Assembly (NCBI GenBank): GCA_021781965.1
Contig: JAJXVU010000012.1
Coordinates: 1 to 56,115 of the forward strand
Direction of reading: 5' to 3'
Source: Pseudomonadota bacterium
GTDB lineage: Bacteria; Pseudomonadota; Gammaproteobacteria; UBA1113
Length of the DNA: 56,115 nt
Shown here: positions 8,598-16,265 of the stretch, piece after piece
How the letters are laid out: each line of letters opens with the position of its first letter
Position numbering within the stretch: position 1 is the stretch's first letter
The notes under the pieces: model-generated
The model's database searches: none
What the model saw: the letters and a program-made list of their open reading frames with translations, nothing else
Told to the model about the DNA's origin: nothing
Position numbers and translations under genes: made by a program

Positions 8598-8801
8598 TTA
8601 AGCCGGCGCTTCTTCGTCGCTAGATGTTAAAGCTGCTTTTTCTGCTTTGATCCTTTTGTAGATCTCTTCTCTATGAACCGACACATCGCCGGGGGCATTA
8701 ATGCCTATTCTGATCTGACTGCCATGAACCCCTAAAACCGTTACTGTAATATTGTCACCAATCATGATTGTTTCGCCAACTCGTCTACTTAATATCAACA
8801 T
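8598..8801 (-). CDS. csrA: Carbon storage regulator CsrA, intact copy
   Basis: 67-aa dimeric RNA-binding regulator that binds GGA motifs in leader regions and controls translation and stability; in Legionella-type bacteria it switches between replicative and transmissive phases. The N-terminus [16 protein letters not shown] and the RNA-contact segment [12 protein letters not shown] (with the key Arg after His) are both intact. The ribosome-binding site AAGGAG lies seven bases upstream of the start. Only one base separates its ATG from the stop of a small upstream ORF, so translation may be coupled. Confidence 0.97.
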   Translation of the reverse strand: MLILSRRVGETIMIGDNITVTVLGVHGSQIRIGINAPGDVSVHREEIYKRIKAEKAALTSSDEEAPA

Positions 8802-8802
8802 A

Positions 8803-8928
8803 CTATATCTCCTTCTTTTTAATAAATAAAAAATAACGCACTAAACTCCTAGCAAGAATAGCCTTACTAAATCTTTTAAATGCGCCGCTCAGAACTCGGT
8901 TGCTTATAAAAATTGAATTAATGCCCAT
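8803..8928 (-). CDS. 41-aa small ORF immediately upstream of csrA
   Basis: Starts at ATG 8926–8928 with a perfect GGAGG (8935–8939) six bases upstream, and reads [19 protein letters not shown] onward, ending KKKEI before TAG at 8803–8805. The product is basic and amphipathic with hydrophobic stretches. Its last codons overlap the ribosome-binding site of csrA and its stop is one base before the csrA start. That geometry is typical of translational coupling or a leader peptide. I know no homologue. Confidence 0.4.
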   Translation of the reverse strand: MGINSIFISNRVLSGAFKRFSKAILARSLVRYFLFIKKKEI

Positions 8929-9031
8929 TAAACCCCTCCACCACTGTGAAAGGGTATTATTAGGTCCCGGGCAGGGTAAAAAATCAGTTGAATTATTTTG
9001 ATGACCATAATGTGTATTCCCCTATCGCTTT

Positions 9032-9268
9032 CTACTGACGCAAGTCTTGATTTCTTAAGTGTAAGAAAAGATAGGCAAGATTATCCTCACCCACACAGTG
9101 TTTAATGGTTGTAGGATTTACTTTCTTGGGATAGGTGGCCATCAATAGCACAGATTCCATAAGGTTGATTTGTTCTTGGCTTGGGCTGATGCCTAAACGC
9201 TCTAGTATTGAAATGGCGGTATAGTTAGTTAAACACAACTCTTCTACCGCATCTATGTCTATGTTCAT
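9032..9268 (-). CDS. Orphan 78-aa protein in the csrA cluster
   Basis: Small acidic, helical protein (MNIDIDAVEELCLTNY start) with a good ribosome-binding site (AAGGAG seven bases before ATG). No signal peptide, membrane segment or recognised domain; the pattern AISILERLGISPSQEQINLM could be a small helical bundle. It lies between the two csrA genes on the same strand, so it is probably co-expressed with them. Function unknown; a CsrA partner or regulator is conceivable but not shown by the sequence. Confidence 0.65.
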   Translation of the reverse strand: MNIDIDAVEELCLTNYTAISILERLGISPSQEQINLMESVLLMATYPKKVNPTTIKHCVGEDNLAYLFLHLRNQDLRQ

Positions 9269-9330
9269 ATATTTATCTCCTTATTAGCTAAAAGAACGCT
9301 CTGAAGGATTTCAGAGCATTCTATACTCTA

Positions 9331-9521
9331 TTATTCAGGTTGAGTGGTTCTTTTCGCTTGTTCTATTTTTTGATGAATTTCAAGCCTGTGAATAGGCACG
9401 TCTTTTGAGCTGTAAAACCTAATCTCACTTGGTTTTCACTGACTGACAAAACAGTAACTCTAATCTCGGCATTTTCTCCGATGATGATTTCTTGTGACCG
9501 ATTTCTAGATAGAATTAACAT
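9331..9521 (-). pseudogene. Second csrA paralogue, interrupted by a -1 frameshift
   Basis: The ATG at 9519–9521 has AGGAGG upstream and opens MLILSRNRSQEIIIGENAEI, a clear CsrA. The zero frame runs through RLGFTAQK and then degenerates and stops at 9363. In the other frame, the sequence right after the A4 run (plus-strand T's at 9403–9406) reads DVPIHRLEIHQKIEQ and ends at TAA 9331–9333. That restores the full CsrA RNA-binding end, including VPIHR. Adding one A to the run would give a normal 63-aa CsrA. So this is either a one-base deletion (pseudogene), a sequencing error in a short homopolymer, or a site of frameshifting. As it stands, the in-frame product lacks the critical arginine. Confidence 0.8.
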
Positions 9522-9910
9522 AACTTTCCTCCTTAAAAAATTAATAACATTCACATGATTCTTTTAAATCATTTGATCTTTTGTAATATCGATAATTACA
9601 CATTTATTCTTACATCGTAATTAAAGCGCATTTATTAAAACATGTATACAATAACAATATGCAGTAAAACGTCATATTAATTAAACATAAAATTTCAGAT
9701 TAATTAAGATAATACATTGAAATATAATGATTTTTTTATAAAATCTTACCCTGTTTTCTATGCAAATAATAATAAAACTAAATATCGCCATGTACGTAAC
9801 TTATTGATTTAAAACGATTTTAACTCCATCTTCCATTAACAAAAAAGTGGCTAAATCATGTTTTATATGCTACAATTTGCTTATTTCTCATGAGAAAAAG
9901 GCCATTTTTA
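9522..9910. other. AT-rich divergent intergenic region
   Basis: About 390 very AT-rich bases between the csrA cluster (leftward) and the orphan 438-aa gene (rightward). It must hold both promoters, but I could not single out a -35/-10 pair with confidence. No ORF or notable hairpin. Confidence 0.5.
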
Positions 9911-11227
9911 ATGAAAAATAATTCGAATATAGAGATAATTAACTGGGAGCAAGCTCGAAAATCGGTAAAGGCTGCCGAGCCTGAACTGGCCGACATTATA
10001 GATAATTGGCAAGTTCGGCACTCTTTTATCAGGGTACGTTATAATTACGGTGACAAGGTTTTAAAAGGAGGAATTTTGCATCTTACGGATAAAGATGGTG
10101 TATCACATCCTATTCATTCTGCTGATATTTCCGAAGAAATCAAGGAGCAACTCAGTTATAGCAATATGCCTCTAGGTGTCATAACGGCTGGCAGCAATGA
10201 AGTTTTTTTAGAGACCGGTGAGCGGGTGATCCCCTTAGTTTTCTTTAAACCGGGTGTTATTATGGGTTTATGGGAATCCTTAGAAGAAAAAGCATCCTAT
10301 CTTATAAAGCAAATATGGGATGTTAGTGCGGGTGCGCGCAGCATCTTTATGCTGCCTAGTATTTCGCAACGAGTACCACATGAACAACTGAAGAAACATT
10401 ACGGAGTCAAACGTTCAGCCCCAAGTACCCTCTACGATCACCATCAAGTCTTCACACAAATCATTCAAAGTCAAAATTTTAAAAAACCATGGATGCATGA
10501 AATACTTTTTTTGGGAAAGGATTGGCTTACTCCCAATAACCAGGATATAGGCTGGTTACGATTTCATAATTATTTGTTAAAAAAAGCGTGGCAATTATCG
10601 GCCTATAATCGTAACATAACCACTTTTGATAGAATTTGGTTGCTGTTTAGCCAAGAACTTGAGGCAAAAGGGATTAAAGTAAATCCGCAGTTAATCACTA
10701 TTTTAAAACAAATTGTTGCCATTGCTATAGGTGCAGCGCCTGGGTTTAGACCCATAGTGAAAACGGATGTTGCGGCACCCGCAGCGACACTGCAAAAAAT
10801 TTATTTAAATACCTATGGACTTAAAAACTATATACCCACCATCATGGCACTGGATTATTTTAGTTCACCACAAAACAATGAACCCATATACTATTCATTG
10901 CAGATACAAACGCAAATGGAACCGATTTGCAAATTCAAGAACACTTTAAGTGAAATACGGGAAATTAAGATGCTACTAGAGTTTTTTATTGAGCTTGTAC
11001 TGGAAGGCAAGTTGAAAGTTGCTGGTACCTTAATAGACTGGGTTGCTAAAAATGTTCAATTTGACTTTTATCATCCCGACACAACGCGCCATGATGACAT
11101 TCAGAACAGCAAATACTTGCCCTCAAGAGATAAAGCGCTGATTGAAGTACGCGGCGCTAAACGCGGCAGAAAGTTTGCACATGCGAGTCCCTTGGCTAAA
11201 GGTTGTGTGCAAATCCGTATGAAATAG
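9911..11227 (+). CDS. Orphan protein, 438 aa
   Basis: No family recognised. The start is taken at 9911 (MKNNSNIEIINWEQ) because AAGG lies nine bases upstream; an ATG at 9890 has no ribosome-binding site. No signal peptide or obvious membrane span. Residues near 95–130 (VITAGSNEVFLETGERVIPLVFFKPGV) look beta-rich. Residues 180–300 are aromatic-rich and helical. The C-terminus is basic (GAKRGRKFAHASPLAKG). It diverges from the csrA cluster and converges with the carbamoyltransferase. Its size, lack of relatives and position in an accessory region fit a Legionellales effector-like or plasmid-derived protein, but nothing proves this. Confidence 0.65.
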   Translation: MKNNSNIEIINWEQARKSVKAAEPELADIIDNWQVRHSFIRVRYNYGDKVLKGGILHLTDKDGVSHPIHSADISEEIKEQLSYSNMPLGVITAGSNEVFLETGERVIPLVFFKPGVIMGLWESLEEKASYLIKQIWDVSAGARSIFMLPSISQRVPHEQLKKHYGVKRSAPSTLYDHHQVFTQIIQSQNFKKPWMHEILFLGKDWLTPNNQDIGWLRFHNYLLKKAWQLSAYNRNITTFDRIWLLFSQELEAKGIKVNPQLITILKQIVAIAIGAAPGFRPIVKTDVAAPAATLQKIYLNTYGLKNYIPTIMALDYFSSPQNNEPIYYSLQIQTQMEPICKFKNTLSEIREIKMLLEFFIELVLEGKLKVAGTLIDWVAKNVQFDFYHPDTTRHDDIQNSKYLPSRDKALIEVRGAKRGRKFAHASPLAKGCVQIRMK

Positions 11228-11240
11228 TTTATTGTTGTTC

Positions 11241-12956
11241 TCATTTAAGATAAAAATCACCGTCCAGATACAGACCATCTAGAGACATTGTTAAAAAATA
11301 ATCAACCGCATCTTCCGGAGTCTCAACGATGGGTTTGCCGGCAAGATTAAAGGATGTATTCAGTATTACAGGAACCCCAGTTAGACGGTAAAACGCCTTG
11401 ATCAGACTATAGAAATCGGGGTTCATTTCAGCATTAACCGTTTGTACTCTAGCAGTATTATCCACGTGAATGGTAGCGGGTATCTCATTTTGTGCATTTT
11501 CTTTTACATCGGCAATGAAAGACATATAAGGTGCAATATGAATATTTTTAAAATAACGGCTTACTTCCTCCTCAAGGATCGCTGGGGCAAAAGGCCTAAA
11601 ACTTTCGCGATGTTTAATTTTTTGGTTTAACACATCTTTCATCTGCGGATGACGAGGATCCGCTAAAATGCTTCTCGCACCTAAAGCCCTAGGCCCTATT
11701 TCACTTCTACCATTAAACCAACCTATAATTTTTTTATTGCTGATTTGCTTGGCAATTTCGGTGTATAAATCTTTTTCTGCCAAATTTACACGATATTGCT
11801 CAATTCTATTTTTTTGTAGTGTGCACTTTTCTGTATCTTTATAGCTTTTACCTAGAAAAGGTGAAAATAATTTTGTAGTGTTTACATTGGAACGGGGTAA
11901 GTTGTTCATTGCATGGGCGCCATATAAAGCCGCTCCTATAGCAATACCAGCGTCTCCGGCTGCGGGTTGAATAAAAATGTTTTTAAAAGGGGTCTGTTGT
12001 AATATTCTATAATTAACAGCGCTATTTAAAGCCACACCGCCGGCTAAGCATAGATTTTCAGATGGTGAGATTTTATATAAATAAGTGCATAAGTATAACA
12101 CCATTTCCTCTAACAGTTTTTGATGCGCATACGCTATATCTGCTTTATATTGGAATAATTCATTTTCCGTTAAACGGCTATGAGCGCGATCCAGCAAATC
12201 TTTAACAAATAGGAATAGTGCTCTATTGTCAATTTCAAGCTTGCCATTACTTAAGAAAGTAACATATTCTCGAACTTTATTTAATTCTGGATTGGCTCTT
12301 CCATAAGAGGCAAGTCCCATCGTTTTTCCTTCGCCGTAATAGCTCATTCCTAGAAGCATAGTAACATTTTGATAGAACGCACCTAATGAATTGGTAAACA
12401 CCATATGCGAGTCATACGCTCCTTGTTTTAATTCTTCTTGGGTATGATCATAGCGGCCGACAATCGTATCTAGTATACTAATGGCATTACTATCCCCTTC
12501 TGCAAACAAAGTGCAAATTGAAGAACCATCTTTATTGAAATCGCCACAACCATCCATCACTAATATTGCAGCCTTTTCAAAATTAGAGGGATAATAGGTG
12601 CTAGCACTATGCGCTAAATGATGATTAATAAGAACCGACTTTCTCTCGTAAATAGGGTCATCATATAAAGTCGAGACCACCGTTGCTGAGATATCTTTAA
12701 CGGAGGCATTTGCATATTCTAAACAGTAATTAATTGCACTATTAAATTGATTTTCACGATAGCCAACAGTCCATTTCTTTAAAACATTGTGTATGTTTTT
12801 GCCTTGTTCAATAATTGAAAATAAGCCACTATCTAATTTCAGGTTATGTTTAATCTTCGTTAATCGCTCTAATTCAATGGCAACTAGTATTTCATTATTT
12901 TTCATTAGGCAAACAGAGGCATCGTGCGTAACATCGCCAATTCCTAGTATATACAT
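11241..12956 (-). CDS. O-carbamoyltransferase (NodU/CmcH/TobZ family)
   Basis: 571 aa, the family's usual length. These enzymes transfer carbamoyl from carbamoyl phosphate, through carbamoyl-AMP, to a hydroxyl of a small molecule (nodulation factors, cephamycin, tobramycin). The YrdC-like/Kae1-like N-domain starts ILGIGDVTHDASVCL and carries the metal-binding HHLAH (H112, H113, H116) and MDGCGD (D135). Nucleotide-binding GGVALN is at 306–311. The C-terminal domain has RSEIGPRALGARSILADPR (about 417–435) and RPFAPA. All key residues look intact. The MFS transporter lies 72 bases upstream on the same strand, suggesting the two handle one compound. The substrate is unknown. Confidence 0.9.
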   Translation of the reverse strand: MYILGIGDVTHDASVCLMKNNEILVAIELERLTKIKHNLKLDSGLFSIIEQGKNIHNVLKKWTVGYRENQFNSAINYCLEYANASVKDISATVVSTLYDDPIYERKSVLINHHLAHSASTYYPSNFEKAAILVMDGCGDFNKDGSSICTLFAEGDSNAISILDTIVGRYDHTQEELKQGAYDSHMVFTNSLGAFYQNVTMLLGMSYYGEGKTMGLASYGRANPELNKVREYVTFLSNGKLEIDNRALFLFVKDLLDRAHSRLTENELFQYKADIAYAHQKLLEEMVLYLCTYLYKISPSENLCLAGGVALNSAVNYRILQQTPFKNIFIQPAAGDAGIAIGAALYGAHAMNNLPRSNVNTTKLFSPFLGKSYKDTEKCTLQKNRIEQYRVNLAEKDLYTEIAKQISNKKIIGWFNGRSEIGPRALGARSILADPRHPQMKDVLNQKIKHRESFRPFAPAILEEEVSRYFKNIHIAPYMSFIADVKENAQNEIPATIHVDNTARVQTVNAEMNPDFYSLIKAFYRLTGVPVILNTSFNLAGKPIVETPEDAVDYFLTMSLDGLYLDGDFYLK

Positions 12957-13028
12957 TAAGTATTCCCTAAATTTTTTAGTTTATTCTTGTTTTTTTGAAA
13001 ACTAATATTTTTTATATAAATCAAACTA

Positions 13029-14324
13029 TCACATCTGTTTACCTTTGACTCGAAGCACCCAGGCTAAAAACAGCGCTATTGTAAAAGAAATAGGGAACAC
13101 TGTAAAGGCATGCTGAAAATCTACAGCGCCATATTGCAGTACATCTTCTGCTGCCCCTACTAGTCTATTTTGGTCTAACAGCATTCCAATGTACGGTTGT
13201 AATAACGCGCCTCCGCACATAACGACCATTCCAGTAAAGCTCATTGCAACACCAATCCTATGCAGGGGATTATTTTCACTTACTACTGTGTAACCTAAAG
13301 ATTGGACGCTTGAAGCTAAACCTAAAAATAAGAAAATTGTTGCTAGAATAATTGTTGACTTTATGGTTATATAAACAATGCTTAAACTAAGAATTAGTGA
13401 GGCTATGGCACCTAATATCATAAATAATTTTCTAGATTGGAATTTATCAGAGAGTGAACCTACCAATGGTGATCCAATAATAACGCCTATAAACATTAAA
13501 GACACAATAAAGCTAGATGTCGCTGCAGACAAATGATCCACCGTTTGCAGATACGGCTGCCCCCATAGCGCCCCTATCAATGTAACGGGCAAATTCATCA
13601 GTGAGGCAAATAAACCACCGATCCAATTAACTGGGCATTTAATTGTATACCAAAAATTTTGTATTGTTTGAAATACTGACTGTTTAGCAGATTGCTTAAT
13701 TTGGTGATTTCTACTATCTTTTATCAGTATCAACGACATTATAAGTATTAATATTTCAAATGAGGCTAACACAAAGAATAGCATGCGCCATGAATAATGC
13801 TGAATGAAATATAATACCGGTGTTTGTGCTAAAATCCCACCCACCATTGCTGAACTGACTAAAATCCCAACCATGAATGCTAGATATCGTGGTGGGAACC
13901 ATTCTTTAATAAGCTTTGCCGCTAAAATAAAACCAGCGGAAGCACCCACACCCGCAATAAATGAGAAAATTAACATCTGCTGATAATTTCTGGATAGCCC
14001 TAATGCAACATTTGAACTAATACAAATGAGTACTGCTGTGCAAATGATAGATTTTGATGAAAACCTGTCTAATAGTATCCCAAATGGAATCAGAAATAGT
14101 ATATTGCCCCAAAGATATGCAGAAGATATTTTAGCGTATAGGTAAGCATTGATGTTAAAGTGGTGCATTATAATTAATGCTAATGAAGCAAAGCTATTCA
14201 CTCTAAGTGACTCTATAAAGAAAAATAAAATTGGGATACTGCAAATAAGCATGGATTTTTTAAAATTAAAGGTGTCACTACAAGACACTGCGGATATATT
14301 GAGTTGATTAACATTTGATGACAT
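13029..14324 (-). CDS. MFS transporter, 12 transmembrane segments
   Basis: 431-aa major facilitator with regularly spaced hydrophobic helices and the MFS A-like loop GILLDRFSSKSII between helices 2 and 3 and its counterpart SLSDKFQSRKLF after helix 8. Helix 5-type glycine-rich motif VGGILAQTPVLY is present. Substrate cannot be read from sequence; Legionella and Coxiella encode many MFS permeases of similar type (Pht-like amino-acid/nucleoside importers), so this may import a host nutrient or export the carbamoylated product of its neighbour. It lies upstream of the carbamoyltransferase on the same strand. Confidence 0.88.
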   Translation of the reverse strand: MSSNVNQLNISAVSCSDTFNFKKSMLICSIPILFFFIESLRVNSFASLALIIMHHFNINAYLYAKISSAYLWGNILFLIPFGILLDRFSSKSIICTAVLICISSNVALGLSRNYQQMLIFSFIAGVGASAGFILAAKLIKEWFPPRYLAFMVGILVSSAMVGGILAQTPVLYFIQHYSWRMLFFVLASFEILILIMSLILIKDSRNHQIKQSAKQSVFQTIQNFWYTIKCPVNWIGGLFASLMNLPVTLIGALWGQPYLQTVDHLSAATSSFIVSLMFIGVIIGSPLVGSLSDKFQSRKLFMILGAIASLILSLSIVYITIKSTIILATIFLFLGLASSVQSLGYTVVSENNPLHRIGVAMSFTGMVVMCGGALLQPYIGMLLDQNRLVGAAEDVLQYGAVDFQHAFTVFPISFTIALFLAWVLRVKGKQM

Positions 14325-14822
14325 ACAAGAACTCCCTTAATGAGCAACGCATACTAGATGACAAATCAATTTTCTCAATATCGGCAAATATGGTTGTTAA
14401 TTAATCATTATTATGAATTTTTCAGGCTTATCTTAACCTCAACTCATCATAAAATCAAAGATTAGATTATTTAACTTAAGTTCAGACACTAATGGTATGG
14501 TTTATCCTTGGAGCATTACTTTTAATAAGTTGCAATAAAAACATTTATATTTTTCAATAGGTTACGGAACAGTATGGTAGCCGCTCTGTACGGGGTGATA
14601 CTCAACTTCCCTGAAATCTCATGCAGACCATATAGGGTCCTTCACAATTACTGGGTAGAGCTAAATATGATTGATTCACAGAATTTTTACAGCAATTTCT
14701 TGCTTTTAAAATCCTACCTATCTTTCATTCGCCTTACATTCAAGAACTTTTTTTACTTTTCACACACTTCAGTGAACACTACCTATTCTAAGTTTTTACA
14801 TAGTTGAACCAGAACTTATTTT
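14325..14822. other. Intergenic region, nothing confidently identified
   Basis: About 500 bases. A 77-codon frame at 14574–14807 (+) has no ribosome-binding site, and its translation (aromatic- and Asn/Ser-rich) looks like non-coding AT-rich DNA. The segment 14568–14660 is less AT-rich than its surroundings and could be a decayed element, but I recognise nothing in it. Confidence 0.4.
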
Positions 14823-15896
14823 TTACATTTTCAACCTCATTGGAGGTGCTGCTATACCATCACTTGCTGCATCAATAGTCTCTGGCGGTACTTCGATACC
14901 AAAAAATCCTAAAGCATATTTTACAGGCGCTTTTAAAAACCATGTATTTGCTGTTCTATCAACGATATCTTCGGTGGCATCCATTAATGGAAAGAGCATC
15001 TGTTCGATAAAGCTTCCATGGGAACGCACTCCTTTTATAAATTCTACTGCCCAGGGATCACCCGCTTTATAGAGCTTTTTAATGATAAGGTGTGCTTCAT
15101 CCCATTCTTTCTTAGCACTGTCGCTTCCTTCACGATCTCGTAACATTAATATTTGTGCAAGTAGACTTTCTCCCCAAGGCTCGCCTGCTTTAACGGCTGC
15201 GCGAGCAGCTTGCAAAGCTTTTTGGTGGTGTTTTGCTGCTATCTTTGGATTAGTCGTCTGATATATTAAATATTTATTGGCGTGATTGACGATGTCTGTC
15301 TGTTTTTCATCTGTCTTTTTTTCATCTATCGGTTTTTCGTGAACTTCATTTTCTTTAGGTAGCGGTTCTATCTTACTTAGTAAATCGGCGAAATCTTTCT
15401 CACTAACTTCCTTACCCTCTAATGTTGTAGCACTGACAAATTCAAACATATTGGTATCATTGATTAGGCCTATATTGACAATAATATGTTGATGTGGTGG
15501 TGTGGTAGTGGTATCGAAATTTATTATATCACTATTTTGAGGGGTATTATCATTGTCTTTTCTGTCTGCATTTTTCACTTGAGCCATCGCTTGTCCTGTT
15601 AATTGACATACTATTGAGAGAGCGAATAAATAAGCAGCGATACGAACCGCTTGACGATAACGGGGTGATGCAGCAATACCTAAATACATACCGATAGATA
15701 ACAGACTATGTCCCATAGCCATTTGGGTATTTTCAAAAGTAATATGAGGGGAGATGGGCGTTATTTTAAAATCAGCCTGCCGTTTTTGAGTTTGTTTAAA
15801 TTCGTGTTTTAAAAAATCTGCTCGCCGTGTTTCAACTCGTCGTTGTTGTTTCTGGGTTTGTCGAAATGGTTTTGCTGCAAATTTATGTTCAAACAT
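14823..15896 (-). CDS. Orphan membrane-anchored protein with TPR/Sel1-like C-terminus
   Basis: 357 aa, no family recognised. The N-terminus is strongly basic with an imperfect repeat (FRQTQKQQRR at 11–20, FKQTQKRQADF at 33–43). Hydrophobic segments lie at about 59–76 and 84–105, so at least one membrane span is likely. A low-complexity acidic/Lys linker follows (KEVSEKDFADLL, then EKPIDEKKTDEKQTD). Residues about 205–300 form short Ala-rich helical pairs (AAKHHQKALQAARAAVKAG; GEPWGESLLAQIL) reminiscent of TPR/Sel1 repeats. It could be a secreted or membrane effector; this is inference only. Confidence 0.65.
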   Translation of the reverse strand: MFEHKFAAKPFRQTQKQQRRVETRRADFLKHEFKQTQKRQADFKITPISPHITFENTQMAMGHSLLSIGMYLGIAASPRYRQAVRIAAYLFALSIVCQLTGQAMAQVKNADRKDNDNTPQNSDIINFDTTTTPPHQHIIVNIGLINDTNMFEFVSATTLEGKEVSEKDFADLLSKIEPLPKENEVHEKPIDEKKTDEKQTDIVNHANKYLIYQTTNPKIAAKHHQKALQAARAAVKAGEPWGESLLAQILMLRDREGSDSAKKEWDEAHLIIKKLYKAGDPWAVEFIKGVRSHGSFIEQMLFPLMDATEDIVDRTANTWFLKAPVKYALGFFGIEVPPETIDAASDGIAAPPMRLKM

Positions 15897-16048
15897 GACT
15901 TTTCCTTATTTTTGGCCGATAATCAGTCTAAATTTTACTATATTTTTGATTTGTTAGCAATCAATCCATATTAGCAGGCGCTCGCGCACATACAATCAAG
16001 CCTTCTATAGTAACAAGGAGTTGCACCTGGGGGAGTGTTCACAGACAA

Positions 16049-16225
16049 GTGCGCAAATATACGAAATCCAAAAGGGCCTTTACTTCTGAAGGCGCTTTGG
16101 TTAAACTAATCTATAGTGCTTACCAACGCATCAAGGCTAAATGGAATCCGCCTATGCATAGCTGGGCACTGGTAATTTCTCAGCTTGATATCTACTTTGC
16201 AGATAGATTGAAAATCGAGCTTTGA
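16049..16225 (+). pseudogene. C-terminal remnant of an IS256-family (mutator) transposase
   Basis: The plus-strand frame ending at TGA 16223–16225 reads RKYTKSKRAFTSEGALVK, then LIYSAYQRIKAKW and MHSWALVISQLDIYFADRL. This is the characteristic C-terminal end of IS256-family transposases (RxxTxxKxxFPxDxAxxKLxYLAxxxxxKKWxxPxxxWxxxxxQLxIxFxxRL). No catalytic DDE part remains. It lies between the orphan membrane gene and the histidine kinase and marks an old insertion. Confidence 0.75.
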
Positions 16226-16265
16226 TTGGGCTGACCAGTTCAGTGAACCTTCTCTTAAACACAGC

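Noticed and set aside
14574..14807. 77-codon plus-strand frame
   Set aside because: No ribosome-binding site, low-complexity aromatic/Asn composition typical of translated AT-rich spacer.
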